Assembly (NCBI GenBank): GCA_015832175.1
Contig: WJXW01000004.1
Span: 1,798,001-1,862,000 of the forward strand
Direction: 5' to 3'
Source of the DNA: Paraphaeosphaeria minitans
Taxonomy: Eukaryota > Ascomycota > Dothideomycetes > Pleosporales > Didymosphaeriaceae
Length of the DNA stretch: 64,000 nucleotides
The notes under the pieces: model-generated
Seen by the model: only the letters and a program-made list of their open reading frames with translations
Told to the model about the DNA's origin: nothing
Databases searched by the model: none
Position numbers and translations under genes: made by a program
Shown here: positions 1-11,488 of the stretch, in pieces
Numbering within the stretch: the stretch's first letter is position 1
How the letters are laid out: each line of letters starts with the position of its first letter

Positions 1-86
1 GAAGGGAGGGAGGAGGGGGAAAGAAGGAGGGGAAGAAGGAAGAAAGGAAGGAAGAAGGAGAAAAGAAGAAGGAAGAAGGAAGATAA
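1..86. repeat. Polypurine (GGAAGA-type) low-complexity tract
   Basis: The window opens with an almost unbroken purine stretch of G and A on the plus strand, built from irregular GAAG and GGA units. It encodes nothing recognisable. Such tracts are common in fungal intergenic DNA and can adopt triplex structures, but that is general knowledge rather than something shown here. Confidence 0.8.
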
Positions 87-399
87 GACCGGCGCGATTG
101 TGGAGGCAACGACGACTTACTCTGGACGCTTCATGGGTCGCTGGCAGTACCTACGGTAGCACCGGCGGCGGCGTCTCGGACTGCGATGGGCACGACGACA
201 AAGAAGTATCATTACCCATATCCATATTGACTGTAATTTCTATTGGCGGCGCATGCTGCGACTATAAACACCCTATCCACACCCAATGCTCTTCCAAAGG
301 AAGTTTTCTCTTAGTTGCCTGCTGAACGGAGACGGGACTGATGATGGGCCGACGGTCAGGGCGTCTGGGGTAGTTTTTCACGTGTTGATCGGACCATCG

Positions 400-436
400 C
401 GGCCGCTGGCGGGTGACTGGCGGGTGATTGGCGGGC
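400..436 (+). promoter_or_regulatory. Tandem GGCGGGTGAY motif upstream of squalene epoxidase
   Basis: Two adjacent copies of TGGCGGGTGA(C/T) followed by a third partial TGGCGGG lie about 230-260 bp upstream of the squalene epoxidase start. Read on the minus strand they give (A/G)TCACCCGCC, which resembles the sterol regulatory element ATCACCCCAC bound by fungal SREBP proteins (Sre1/SrbA). A CACGTGAT E-box-like site lies closer to the gene near 646-653. The assignment as sterol-responsive sites is inference from position and similarity. Confidence 0.35.
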
Positions 437-661
437 CCCTGGCAGAACCGAGGCGGTGAGTTTGCGCGATTGGGGGCGCCGACGGTGTTTCTTAACATCG
501 CCACCGCCCGGTGAATTGAAACTTCATGACTTCATGACGCCTAGCGACAACGGGGAACCCTGAGTAATACCTTTCGCCTTGCGGGACGTTGTCGGCATTC
601 TCGTCGTGCTGCGAGTCCAATTGCACCAGATCATCACTTGACACGCACGTGATCTTGCGAC

Positions 662-2274
662 ATGTCCACCACCACCACCACCACCACGGCCACGGCCACG
701 GCCACGGCCACGTCGCAGGGCGCCCCGACAGCGTCGACGACACTGCGGGGGCGGACCATGGAGCACAAGGGCGCGCTGGGTGCCGTCGAGACGCAGGACA
801 AGCGCGCGGTGCGGCGGCGAGAGAACCATGAGGCCGACATTGTCATCGTGGGCGCGGGCGTGCTGGGCTGCGCGGCCGCCGTGGCATTTGGCAAGCAGGG
901 CCGCAGCGTGCTGCTGTTGGAGAGGAGCCTCAAGGAACCCGACCGTATCGTGGGCGAGCTGCTGCAGCCCGGCGGTGTGCGGGCGCTCGAGGAGCTGGGC
1001 CTTCGAGGTACATTCACCCTGTCCATCCCACCACGAAGTGGGAGTGCGAGTGGCCCTGGCTAATTGATATCCCAGACTGCCTCGAGGGCATCGACGCCAT
1101 CCCCTGCTGCGGCTACCAGATTGACTTCCACCGCGAAGCCGTGCACATTCCCTACCCGAACGACCTGATCCCCAATTCGACCGCCCGCCCCGAGGGTCGC
1201 TCCTTTCACCACGGCCGCTTCATCCGCAAGCTGCGCGACGCCGCCCGCGCCGCGCCCAACGTCACCGTCGTCGAGACCACCGTCACCGACGTCGTCAAGG
1301 ACTCGTACACGGCGCAAATCCTGGGCGTCGAAGCCCAGACGGCGGGGAAGCCCGACTACTACTTCGGCACCTTGACGCTCGTCGCCGATGGCTACGCTTC
1401 CAAGTTCCGCAAGGGATACATAGATGCAGTCCCCGAGGTGCGCTCCAAGTTCTGGGCCCTCGAGCTCATCGATGCCGACTTGCCGCGCCCGCACCACGGC
1501 CACGTCGTGCTGAGCGACGCGCCGCCCATCCTCATCTACCAGATCGGCACCCACGAGACCCGCATCCTGATCGACGTGCCCGAGGGCTGCCCGACTGCCT
1601 CCCTCAAAGCCGGCGGCATCAAGAACCACATGCTGAACGTCGCCTTGCCCGCGCTCCCGCCATCGGTCCAGCCCTCGTTCCGCCGCGCACTGGCAGAGGG
1701 AAAGCTGCGGAGCATGCCGAACAGCTTTCTCCCGCCCGCCACGCAGAAAACCCCCGGCATGCTCATCCTCGGCGACGCGATGAACATGCGCCACCCGCTG
1801 ACCGGCGGCGGCATGACGGTCGCGCTCAACGACGTACTCCACCTGTCTCGGCTCCTCTCCCCCTCGGCCGTCCCCAACCTCGAAGACACATCCGCCGTCC
1901 TGGCAGCTGCGCGACAGTTCCACTGGCAACGCAAGGACTCTTCCTCCGTGATCAACATCCTCGCTATGGCTTTGTACAGCCTCTTCGCCGCCGACGAGCC
2001 CGCGCTGCAGGCGCTGCAGAACGGGTGTTTCCGGTATTTCCAGCGCGGCGGCAAGTGCGTCAGCGAACCCTGCGGGTTGCTTTCGGGGCTGATTAGGAAG
2101 CCCGCGGTGCTGGTGTATCATTTCTTCGCGGTGGCGTTTTATGCGATCTGGTGCAAGGCGGCGACGGGGCCGGTGTGGCGGATACCGTACGTGCTGTTGG
2201 TGGAGAGCGTTTTGATCATCTGGAAGGCGTGCGTGGTCATCGGGCCGTATTTGCTTACGGAGATGACGGCTTAA
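662..2274 (+). CDS. ERG1: Squalene epoxidase (squalene monooxygenase)
   Basis: This FAD-dependent monooxygenase converts squalene to 2,3-oxidosqualene, the first oxygen-requiring step of ergosterol synthesis, at the ER membrane. Exons are 662-1007 and 1076-2274, with a 68-bp GT-AG intron, giving 514 aa (yeast Erg1 is 496). Visible signs are the N-terminal dinucleotide-binding stretch VIVGAGVLGCAAAVAFG, the junction DCLEGIDAIP restored by splicing, a DG motif (ADGYASKFRK), the GD motif (LILGDAMNMRHPLTGGG) and two hydrophobic C-terminal segments for membrane anchoring. The first 30 residues are a Thr/Ala repeat encoded by CCACCA and CCACGG microsatellites. A second in-frame ATG at 758 would remove it and may be the true start. 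The enzyme family is the target of allylamine antifungals. Confidence 0.96.
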
Positions 2275-2539
2275 TGGAGGGTTTTGGGGTGCGGTGCGGT
2301 GCGGTGCATTAACGGCGTTTGGGACGGCCTTGGGCATTTGGGATGGTTTGGGCTGTGGTGTTTAATCTAGAGAAGCGATGTAATAACTACCTGTACGAGA
2401 TGCAAGCGCTGGCATGAGCAAGCATGGGGAGCGGGGGAGTCTGGAAACTGTCCATGCGCCCAGGAGCTGGCTCGTCTTAAAGGCACCCTATCCTTCCCTG
2501 AGTTACCTATTTTTTCTACCCTCACTCTGTGCTTGCAAC

Positions 2540-2589
2540 CCTTTCTTCCCCCTTCCCCCCCCACCCCCCCCCCCCCCCCCCCCGCCCCA
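2540..2589. repeat. Poly-C tract
   Basis: About 30 cytosines, interrupted once or twice by A or G, within a pyrimidine-rich stretch. It is a simple sequence repeat whose exact length may be unreliable in an assembly. Confidence 0.9.
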
Positions 2590-2843
2590 CACACTCTGCT
2601 CGCCTCACAAAAAGTGAAAGACTCCACGCGATGGGGAGCTATGAACTCGTCTGGAGAGGAATCATGGGAGCAGAGATGTGTGTGGTTGACAAGACTAGAC
2701 TAGACTACCGTACTAGACTTGACTGCTCGCCCGGAAAACGGTGGTTGGTAGGTAATGATGATGGTGATGCTCATCCTCGCTGTTACCCATTACCTTTTCG
2801 ACTCCGCGTCGGAGGGGGGGCAGTTGGGGAGGGGGACGAGAAG

Positions 2844-5450
2844 GTGTATAAAAAGCCGACATCTCACGTCAAGCTCTTTACATTTTCACCAGGTTTCTTC
2901 TGCCGTTGGTAAATAAAAACGAATATCGCAGGAATCCATTGGGGGGGGAGAGCAGCTGCGGGGGCGTCTTAAAACCATTTTACTCAAGAATCATGTGCGG
3001 GTGGGGAGGCGCGTGGTGCGCTGAACTTCCTATTTCAGATGTCTGCCGTGGGTGAGCGGAATGGGACTTTTACTGCTCGTCTAGGTAGGTAAAGGATGAG
3101 AGTGAGGATGGGAATTTTTGCCATCGTCTGCACGTGTTCCCTTTGACATGTGAAGCACAGACACAGGGTAGGAAAGTGTATAAATACCGCGGTTTTTTTT
3201 TTCTCGCCGAAAGATGCTCACACTTCCACTCCCTACAGCGACTGCCTTTCTAAAAGTTGCATTCACCATGTTGTATGTGGAGCTGTGGGTTCGTTCAAAA
3301 ACATAAGATTACAGCATTATGTGCGGTGGCTGGTGCCAGCGTACAAGCTCTCCAAGCACAGTCGCATGGAGGGCGGACTGTGTTCGTCTTTTCTCGGTAT
3401 GCGCCAATGGTTGAATAAGCTTATGTGGCGTGTGTCTTATTTGGCAGATGATAGTCACCACTGTTATAAATGCGTTCTGTACAGCGGGCCAATGTGGATA
3501 AATACCAGCTTCTTTCTCTCTGTTTACGTTGTCCACACTTTCATTGAGGCTCCTACTGCCCTGCTAATCAGCATTAAAACGCAGAATATGTGTTATCGTG
3601 CTTTCATGTAGGTATCCAGAAATACTTCATGAGCGAAGTGCGCGGGGGGTGTACGTAGTCAATCATTTGTGCGGACGCACGAAGCCACTGAAGGTTATTG
3701 ATGGTGGCGATTCTCAACACCGATCCACCCTCATCCTCGCACGGTGGACATACTCTCTTTCAGTGGGTGATTATCCTCGGACATCTTCGTTGTATGAGAT
3801 GTACGAGAACACTGTTCTTCCTCTTACACCTCCTTAGCAGTTTCTGCCTTACTAAAAGTGACGATATGGACTTAGGTAGAGCTGGCCTGCCTAAAGGTTA
3901 CCAATATCAAGTCGGACATGTGGAATTTTTTGCGGACTGGTGGAGTCGTCCAAAATCATTAATTTCGGAATTATGCGCTGTGCCTACCGCGCGCCAGCTC
4001 GTAACAATGCTCTTCGTCACTATTATTATCCGGGCTCCTCGCTAAGCTAAAACATCGCATAACTATTTTCTCCTTCGTCAGTCTACGCTCCTGATAATTC
4101 CACGAGGCTTCTGCCTCGTTAAAAGCCTAATCAAGAACAAGTATGTGGACCGCTTGCGCTCGTCTAAGAACACTTCGTCCGACATGCCATGGATGGAGGC
4201 GCCCGAACTAGGGGAGTCGCCCCAAATAGGTACCCATTCACGGTGCCTACCTGCCTTTTAATTCAAGCGCTTCTAATTTTATTACCAATCCGCCTCAATC
4301 ATCGCGCAGCGGATGTCTTTATAGAAATACTTGCTCCTTCCTTGATGTGCACTCTTCTTCTTTACACTTCCTCCGTGGCTTCCGCTTGTTATGAAAATTT
4401 CAGATTCGACTTATTACATGGAGCAAGTCGAGTCCGTCTGAAAGAGCTCTCCCTTGATTATCTATGAGCGAACTGGCTGCGTGCAGAGTTGGAAAATCAT
4501 CTTAAACTAGTGATGTCATCTAGAATAACAACCCAGGATCATGGATGATGCCTGCCTCTTGATAGAGGATGGTGAGGAGATTTATCGCTAGTATTATTTA
4601 GCGCTTATAGTGATAGGAACGTAATAATATGTTGTGGCGTATGAGATACACGTATAGAGCCTGTGGGCCCTACAGGACGATCACCCAAGAGGTAATCACA
4701 TAACTAAGACGAGCTTCCCACTTAGCTTACTACTTTCTTATGTAGCCCAAGGCTATATAGACGCACCTCTGAACAGGCTTCTCCTGTTCAGTTACAATAC
4801 AGTTGATCACTCTAAGCAGTATCTTCTAGCTAACCTCCACATATGTCCAATTAGCAGAGAAAGGGGCTTCACACTACACATGATCTTCTTTTACCTTGCT
4901 CAAAGTACGAAGTGTTCAGTCTTATGTGGGTCAAGAAACTGCACGATTGAGGCGCCATAGGTGGAGCAGCCGGACGTGGATCGTCATGAAGCGTGGGCTA
5001 GAAACTGAAAAAGGTATCCTTCATGGCAGCTAATGATGATGACAATGCTCACTATCACTGGCATGATTGTAGGAATGGAGATGTTTGACTATTGCTGATA
5101 TGAAAATTTGAGGTATACACACTTCACAGGGGGGGAGGGGAGTTTCACTAAAATTGACGGGGATCCATGCGATGGAGGGTATTTCTAAGAATCACCAATT
5201 ATCCCTCCATGTGCGTGGGGCTGGCAGGCTGTCTAAAAATTCACGCTACGGAAGTCATGGGTCGCGGGCCTGTATTGTCTCTTTTTATCCGGCTGCACAT
5301 ATCGCCGGAAGAGTTTCGTGGTGGTATCCATCATTGTCATTGCACTCGTCCAGCGGATGTCGGATGTATCAACACCACCTCTGTTTTTACTCCTGTTTTG
5401 CACACGTTCCTCACCTCCCTTGCCGTTTCCGCGCAGGCCAAATCCTAAAT
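2844..5450. repeat. Dispersed degenerate repeat family (about 320-330 bp spacing in the first copies)
   Basis: GTGTATAAAAAGCC (2844), GTGTATAAATACCGC (3176) and GTGGATAAATACCAG (3494) are each followed by a pyrimidine-rich stretch and then by a CTGCC...TAAAA block. Spacings are 332 and 318 bp. Weaker versions of the pyrimidine and CTGCC/TAAAA part recur near 3815-3857, 4070-4126, 4310-4400 and 5370-5450. The similarity was found by eye and is weak between distant copies. It could be the remnant of an ancient tandem array. Confidence 0.4.
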
Positions 5451-5986
5451 TTTCTTGCCCATGAGTTGCCATTTTCAGAAGAAGCCCGACACCCTGTTTA
5501 TTCCCGCGCTAACAGAGCTAGCTAGGTGCTTGTTCAGTTCCATTCGGACTGGCGACAATCTGGGGCGTGCAAAAGAACTTGTGGGACACAAATATCGCCG
5601 TGTTAAAGCGAAGAGTGACTCACGCTAACTTTGCAGCTTTTGCCCGCACAGCTCAGGAATAGAAATGCTACCTCTATCATCTCTCGAGAGTTTTCACACT
5701 TCAAAAAGCTTCTCGTTAGCTTCGAGAGGATCAAGTGGATATGTGAGACCGGTTTGTACAAAAGTCAGCATCAGTGCAGGATATCCTGTACATTGTGAAT
5801 AACGCCATAGACTTTCTATACCTGAGCCTAGATTGATGGAAAGAAGCTTCTCCTGCCCTTAAACAACCGGATTAACAACTGTAGTCATTTCCTTCACTGA
5901 TGCTGCTTTCCCTTCAAACTAATCACATGCAGCAGAAGATCGACCTTCAGTGCCGGACCTTGCACGAAGGATATATATCCCATCTA

Positions 5987-6654
5987 CTACGCCTCTGGAC
6001 TCTTCACAACCTCTGGAACAAGTTCCACCCAATATCCCTGCTCACATTAGCAATAGCTCCCACAATCCTCCACCAAGATCCTTTTGGAGATGTACTCACA
6101 TCAGGGTCGCGCACAAAGGCCAGCTGCCGAAAAACATGTTTGTATCCCTCGCTCACACTTCCCTCCCGACCCTTAATAACTCTCTCTGGTAACCCCATCC
6201 CTTCTTCTTTATCCTCCTCAAGCGGCTTGATAACTTCGAACCCAAATTTTTTCACCCTTACCAGCGCATCCTCCACATTCGGCACCGTGAACCCTACATG
6301 TCCAAATCCCACTCCGCCCTTCCCGTACTCATTTCCACTCGTGTACTCCAGATTCTTATCAGCAGGAATGTGATAAAGCTCCAGCAATCCCTTCGACGTG
6401 CCAAGCGTAGCAATGCTGGCGTCCCGGGGCCCGAGGTAGTATATTGTCCAGGGGCCTGCGTTGAATATAAAGACGGTGTGGAGGCCGAGACAGTCGTTGT
6501 AGAAGCGGAGGGAGGCTTCTGGGTTCTTGATGCGCAGCATCAGATGATTGAGGCGGTAATTGGCAGTTGCTGGGGAAACTGGACGCGGGGGTGGAAGGAT
6601 GTGTTCGCCTGCGGCATACGGACCGGGTGGGAAGTTGGGGTTGAGGTGTGACAT
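5987..6654 (-). CDS. Glyoxalase I (lactoylglutathione lyase), VOC family
   Basis: It isomerises the hemithioacetal of methylglyoxal and glutathione to S-lactoylglutathione, a cytosolic detoxification step. Exon 1 is 6100-6654 and exon 2 is 5987-6037, with a 62-bp intron whose donor is GTGAGT, giving 201 aa. Exon 1 carries NYRLNHLMLRIKNPEASLRFY (the first His metal-ligand region), LELYHI, and GFGHVGFTVPNVEDAL. The splice to GYWVELVP restores the family ending FVRDPDGYWVE, which supplies the last metal-binding Glu. Without splicing the frame would run into sequence unlike the family. The protein is a single-unit glyoxalase, shorter than the duplicated yeast Glo1 (326 aa). It may bind a substrate other than methylglyoxal, since VOC enzymes are diverse. 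Confidence 0.9.
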
Positions 6655-8590
6655 TGAAGATGGTATGGGACAAAGCTTGGCTGGAGTTCGTTATGTCGCC
6701 TGCGATGGACTTGTAGGTATGGCTGGTTGGTTCGGACACCAGCGATTGTTATCGTATGTTAGCTGTAAGAAACATGCGCGGGCATAATCTTCCTCTCCTT
6801 GTAGAAGCATCTCGCCAGCTTAAAGGTGTTTTTTAGGCCATGCCATTCGATTGTGGACCCCATGTGGGGTTCCTATCTAGGTAGCCGACAGTGATGGATG
6901 CGGGGCAACCTCCACCTTTCGGGAGCTCCGCCCCCAACTTTTTCTTCAGTAACGCTACGACACTCGCCATGGCGCACGGTCTGTCTGGTTTGCGTGCAAA
7001 AGCGCCTCAATAAACCCCTTACTATGTCAATTCATCGAAAGGCATGCGTGCTAGCCCTATGCGGGTATGTGTGCACTAAGTAATTAGCTACCTAATCAAC
7101 GAATGTAACTTTACATCCAGTAAGCACGCCTTCGGAGCCCAATAAACGCGCATGTATCATGCTACGAAGGTTTTCTTACACGTAAAACTACGCCTTTCGG
7201 CAGTGTGATATGGTTTAACGTCGAAAACCCTACAGTTTTTTTTTTGCTTTCTGTGTTTCGTTCCTCCCCATCCATTTTTTTTTTTTCACACAATAGCCTC
7301 TTAAATATGCCAGTTCAATTTCAACCGCGTCGGCAGCTATTTTGACAGCTTCCACTGTCGTTTACGGAGATCTACATTTGTTCCTCCATCTCACCCAGGA
7401 CACGCGAGGGCATCCACCTGTCCCAGCATTGGGGCTGTTGATAGGAACCACGGTAGATTTCACTAGGAAGAAGAGCAAATAGTATACAGAGATGTGGTTC
7501 GCAGATACCTATCTCGGCATTGCCACGAAACGCCTCACTCGCATGTAATGTAACACACCTACCGGAAATAAACACAGGCAAAAGCACAAACTTCCCGCGT
7601 GCAAGATATTCCTCCCAGGAGCCCGTCTCTACGTACTTCATCAACTCAATGTTCCTGATCCCTTCTGTCCGACGTAAACATAAGACCCTCGCCTTCCCAC
7701 CACTGCAGTCGGCACTCACAATGAATGCCTGCGGCTCGAGCAGAACCGCCAACGATATCATCAACACGAATATTAAAGGTGATGTGCCGGGAATATTTGA
7801 TCATGCACTACAAAGCGATACACCCGTCGATATTTCCCGGGCCTGGTTTAGACGCAATGAATCGAGTTGTAGCAAAGAAAACCACAGCGTCTTTGGATCG
7901 CATATAGTCGTCAAAGACCCTCAGGCTTTCTGCCTTCGTAGATCATGAGATCACAATGGCAACGAAATATTCAGTGTACGGAGAGCAGAATCCGTCTCGG
8001 GATTCTACGCTGGTGGATGCGCTCCAGAAAGTGGACCGCGACATACCATACTCGGCCGCAAGCATGGGCTACAGTGATCTTCGACTTGTGACAATATATC
8101 CCTTAAAGCATCCAGATGCCGCTAACATCTGCTAACCTCGTGCAGGCAATTCCAAGACGGCATCACGGCCCTCGTGATGGGCCTTCTCCAACGCTTCGTC
8201 CGCCAAAGCTTCAACGCACGGAATTTTTTGCCGTAGTGCTTGATCCAGTATTTCAAAAAATCCGGTCGCGGATCCGGCTCCGCGCTCATCAAAGCCCGCT
8301 ACGCGCAAAGCATCGAGCACGCAATGCTCATCCCAGATATTGCGCGATTCGACACCGCCGGTGTAATCGTAATCCTCAAACACCTCGCCGACCTGCTTCT
8401 GGCTCGTGTAGTACCTGTTTCCATCTCCCCCCGGGCTGCGGGAGATGAGGCCGCAGCCGGATGAGGATAGCAATGTGCGGCTAGTCCGCGGGAGTTTATG
8501 GTCAGCGGTTCAGAAGAGGGGATGACACTTGCGGCGGAGGATGTGGATGCTGAGGTCGTGGCTTAGGAAAGATGGATATGTGTGAAAACC
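6655..8590. other. Intergenic region with one doubtful gene relic
   Basis: The stretch between glyoxalase I and the chloride channel is AT-rich with T homopolymers near 7228-7237 and 7277-7286. The only sequence with any protein-like look is the relic at 7956-8464 described separately. Nothing else was recognised. Confidence 0.5.
7956..8464 (+). pseudogene. Possible decayed short gene, function unknown
   Basis: An ATG at 7956 opens a protein-like frame starting MATKYSVYGEQNPSRDSTLV for about 50 codons. After a possible intron ending TGCAG at 8145, a second frame reads QFQDGITALVMGLLQRFVRQ, meets one TAG at 8234, and continues in the same frame through SALIKARYAQSIEHAMLIPD to a TGA at 8462. 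One stop inside an otherwise consistent frame would fit a CAG to TAG change. No splice donor of matching phase was found and I do not recognise the family. The opposite strand is also open across 8132-8473, so chance coding cannot be excluded. Confidence 0.25.
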
Positions 8591-11488
8591 CTATACGCTC
8601 CCCGATCTAACTTGCTCCCGTCCACCCAGACCGCCACCCCCATCATCGTCCTCGCTCGCGGCTAATAAGCCTCTGCCCTCATCATCTTCATCCTCGTTCT
8701 GTACACGCCCAAAGCCCCGTCCGCCACCCGCCTCGTCCTCTGCATATCCTTCCCTCTCCTCTACACCATCTAACACAAACCACACATCTTTCTTCGTCAA
8801 CAGACCCTTCAACGCCCCTCTTTCAGTGAAAATGACATACCGCAACCCCAGCTTCATGAACATGGCGACCGTGAGTTGGAAGCTAGCTTTTGCATTGAGC
8901 GTAATGGGCGTCTGGTCCATCCAAGGCCGCAGATCGAGGGAGGTAGTGGGATCTGAGAGCGGCTGATGGGAGAAGTGGGCTTCGGTGTCAGGTGAGAGAT
9001 TGCGAGGTGCGGAGACCGCAGATCTGAGTGCGAATGCCAGTTCGGTTCTGGATATGTAGCCTAGTAGGAGCGCATCCTGGACGCTGTCGATCACGGGGAA
9101 GCCCCGGAAGCGGTGCTGGGATAGCAGCTGGCGGAGAGAGCCGATGGTGTGGCCCGCAGCAGTGATGGCGGTGAGGTCTTCGATGCGGGTCATGACTTGT
9201 GCAGCGGGAACATCGGGAATGGAAGAGCTGTTGTCGTCGCGGTTGTCGAGGAAAGGGTATCCATTGAAGTGGATCCAGGACTCGTAGATGCCCCGTGGGG
9301 AAATAGCGTCTCCAACCCACTTGCTGATCATGACGGCGATCATGATGGGAAGGACGTAGGTAAGTGCGCCTGTCAGCTCGAACATGATCACTACCAGCGA
9401 GACCGTCATGCGAGTTACACCACCCAGGGCAGATGCAGCGCCGATGATAGCATATGTGCCGGGCGTAACGCAGGGGACGTCTGGTTCGCAGGAGCTGAAA
9501 ATAAAGAGACCAGGCCACGCTTGCTGAAGTTGCTCCATGGTGAGACCAACAGCGCGACCGTAAAGGCCGCCGATAGCCATGGAGGGAAGAATGATGCCAG
9601 CAGGGATTTGAAGGCCGAATGTGAAGCTCGAAAGGATGATACCGAGACCTGCTGAGATAAGGAGAAGGGCTACAACGCCAGTGTTGGCTTTGCCTGCCTT
9701 GCAAAGGCCGAGCGTATCATCCGCTAGGTCGACGCATTCAGCGAAGAGGAAGTATACGAGTTCCGAGGCCTGGGCACGCATGAACTTGATAGGGTAGTTT
9801 ATCATGGCTGTCACGAAGGCGACAATGACAACTTCCGTGACAGGCGCTTTCAGGTACGAGCGATTCTGTCGCCACTCCGCGATCCGCATATTAAGCTTGG
9901 TAAACAGTCCTCCATACAGACCACCGAGGATCCCGAGGAAAGCAAATGGGACCAGCTCGAAGTCGTGCCACCCGCTGTGGTAAGTGACCTGATATAAGAC
10001 AAGCTTGCCAGTTCTAAAAGGGTTGAAAGCTTGCAGTGTGACTGCTGCGACCATGGCGCAGACGAAGCTCTGCCACATCGTTTTGTCGGGAAAGTAGTAG
10101 GACAGCTGCTCGAGACTGAAAAGCACTCCGCCAATGGGAGAACCAAAAGCTACGGATATGCCAGCTGCAGCCGCAGCAGACAGTACCTCTCGTCTTCGTG
10201 CTAGGATGGTCAGCTTTATCGATGCAATGATACGTATTACTTACCCTCATTATGATTTACATTAGGGAATAGTTTCATAAAGAGATTTGCGGAACAACAC
10301 GCAACGTGAACCAGTGGGCCTTCTTTACCCAGCCATAAGCCGGATGCGACTGCAAGACACTGCAACGATTAGCGAAGCATTTTTCTGCGGCAGAGGATTG
10401 CGGACCAGTCCGAGAGTCTTCACTACCAAAGTCCAAACGCCTAGAAAACGGCGAATGACAAAGCCACCGAGGACCGTCTTGATCTCTGCGATACCGCTGT
10501 GCTTGGCATGAGTAGAAAACTCGCGCACAAGAAGGCTCGCGCAAGCTGCGAACAGAACCTGCTCATGATCAGACCAGGCTATCGTGATTCGATTGGTATG
10601 CACTTACTGAAAACAATACGAAGAAGATATACTCAACAATCCAGCCCCCGCCCACAGATCGAATGCCCATGGCCTCGCTCCAAGGGCGCCAGTCATTGCA
10701 CTTGGCGTATTCAGAATAACCCCAACAGCAGAAACCCTTGTTAAGATAGAAGCGACCATCTCCATCTATGTTGCTGCAGTATCCCGTCTTCAAATCGCCT
10801 AGCCAATCGCTCGCGACGTCGATGAAAGCTGCGATACCCCCGCTAAGCACACCAGCAGCGATGAGGATGATCCATATCTGGCTTGCATCCGCAATCTGCT
10901 TAATATGGCCCAGTATACCTGACGCGCTGGAATGGAGATGTCGCAGTCGCTGCCGCTCCTTGGCATATTCAAAGATCCAATCAATGGCCGTCAAGTCATC
11001 GTAGCCCACGCGCCGGCCGGGACCCTCAACGTACAGGTCGAGCCCGTCTGCATCCTTCGTGTCCTGGAGCTGTTCTCCGTGGAGGTGTTCGCCGAGGTAG
11101 CTGAGCATGAGCTCGGTGTCGCTCCCCCCAGAGGTCGATCGCAGATGATGTGCGCGGGTATTCTGGGAGGGTGTAAGCGGGGAGGCGCGGTCTTTCGAGG
11201 CGCCTAAAGGTGACGGGAGGAATCGCGAAAGCCCGAAGGCGGACGAGGCGGCGGCCTTCTGCTTGCGCTTGAAGGATACCCTGTGCGTGTCAGCTTGCCC
11301 CAATACTTAATTATGATTTCGAAAGCCTACTGCTCCGGCAAAGTGTTTCCTAACGGATCCTCATCTAAGAGGCCGTCCTCTTCGCCAGTGAACTCATCCT
11401 CGGCGGTCGGCTGCCTGTTCGGTTGCGAGCGGCTCGAGGACGCTTCGGCCTGTCCATGGGCGGACTGGCTTGATGCCGAGCTGGACAT
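8591..11488 (-). CDS. Voltage-gated chloride channel/transporter (ClC family, Gef1-like) with CBS domains
   Basis: ClC proteins move chloride across endomembranes or the plasma membrane, often in exchange for protons, and in yeast Gef1 supports Golgi/endosome ion balance. Five exons (11331-11488, 10608-11280, 10406-10558, 10245-10359, 8591-10200) give 902 aa, with introns of 50, 49, 46 and 44 bp. The N-terminal 90 residues are polar. The first helices begin at [14 protein letters not shown]. The chloride-path motifs read [27 protein letters not shown] (gating Glu, about residue 341) and [13 protein letters not shown]. Two C-terminal CBS domains follow ([11 protein letters not shown] and [20 protein letters not shown]), then an acidic Gly-rich tail. 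The third intron has the weak donor GTCCGC but splices in phase into [15 protein letters not shown], as the family demands. Confidence 0.94.
10201..10244 (-). other. Fourth intron of the ClC gene
   Basis: A 44-bp intron, short even for a fungus, lies between NEG and the residues [14 protein letters not shown]. The donor is GTAAGT and the acceptor is CCTAG. It splits a GCA codon in phase 1. I mark it because it separates two highly conserved pieces of the channel and an unspliced reading would lose the N-terminal half. Confidence 0.85.

Larger units (their letters stand above)
2275..5986. other. Gene-free AT-rich stretch with degenerate repeats
   Basis: No open frame here looks like protein. 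It holds a GGTGC microsatellite just after ERG1, a long C homopolymer near 2557-2589, TATA-like motifs at 2844, 3176 and 3494, and several loosely similar blocks ending in CTGCC followed by TAAAA. The base composition is visibly more AT-rich than in the flanking genes, which suggests old repeat DNA or decayed sequence. Confidence 0.6.

Noticed and set aside
1060..2337. 425-codon open frame antisense to ERG1
   Set aside because: It is a GC-rich mirror of the real exon; its composition is His/Arg/Gly/Val-rich with no family look, while the plus strand is a clear squalene epoxidase.
7372..7767. 131-codon minus-strand frame with some protein-like stretches
   Set aside because: No recognised motif, no neighbouring exon in phase, and such lengths arise by chance in this window.
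8132..8473. Minus-strand frame of 113 codons
   Set aside because: It overlaps the possible plus-strand relic and has no recognised similarity; neither strand is well supported.
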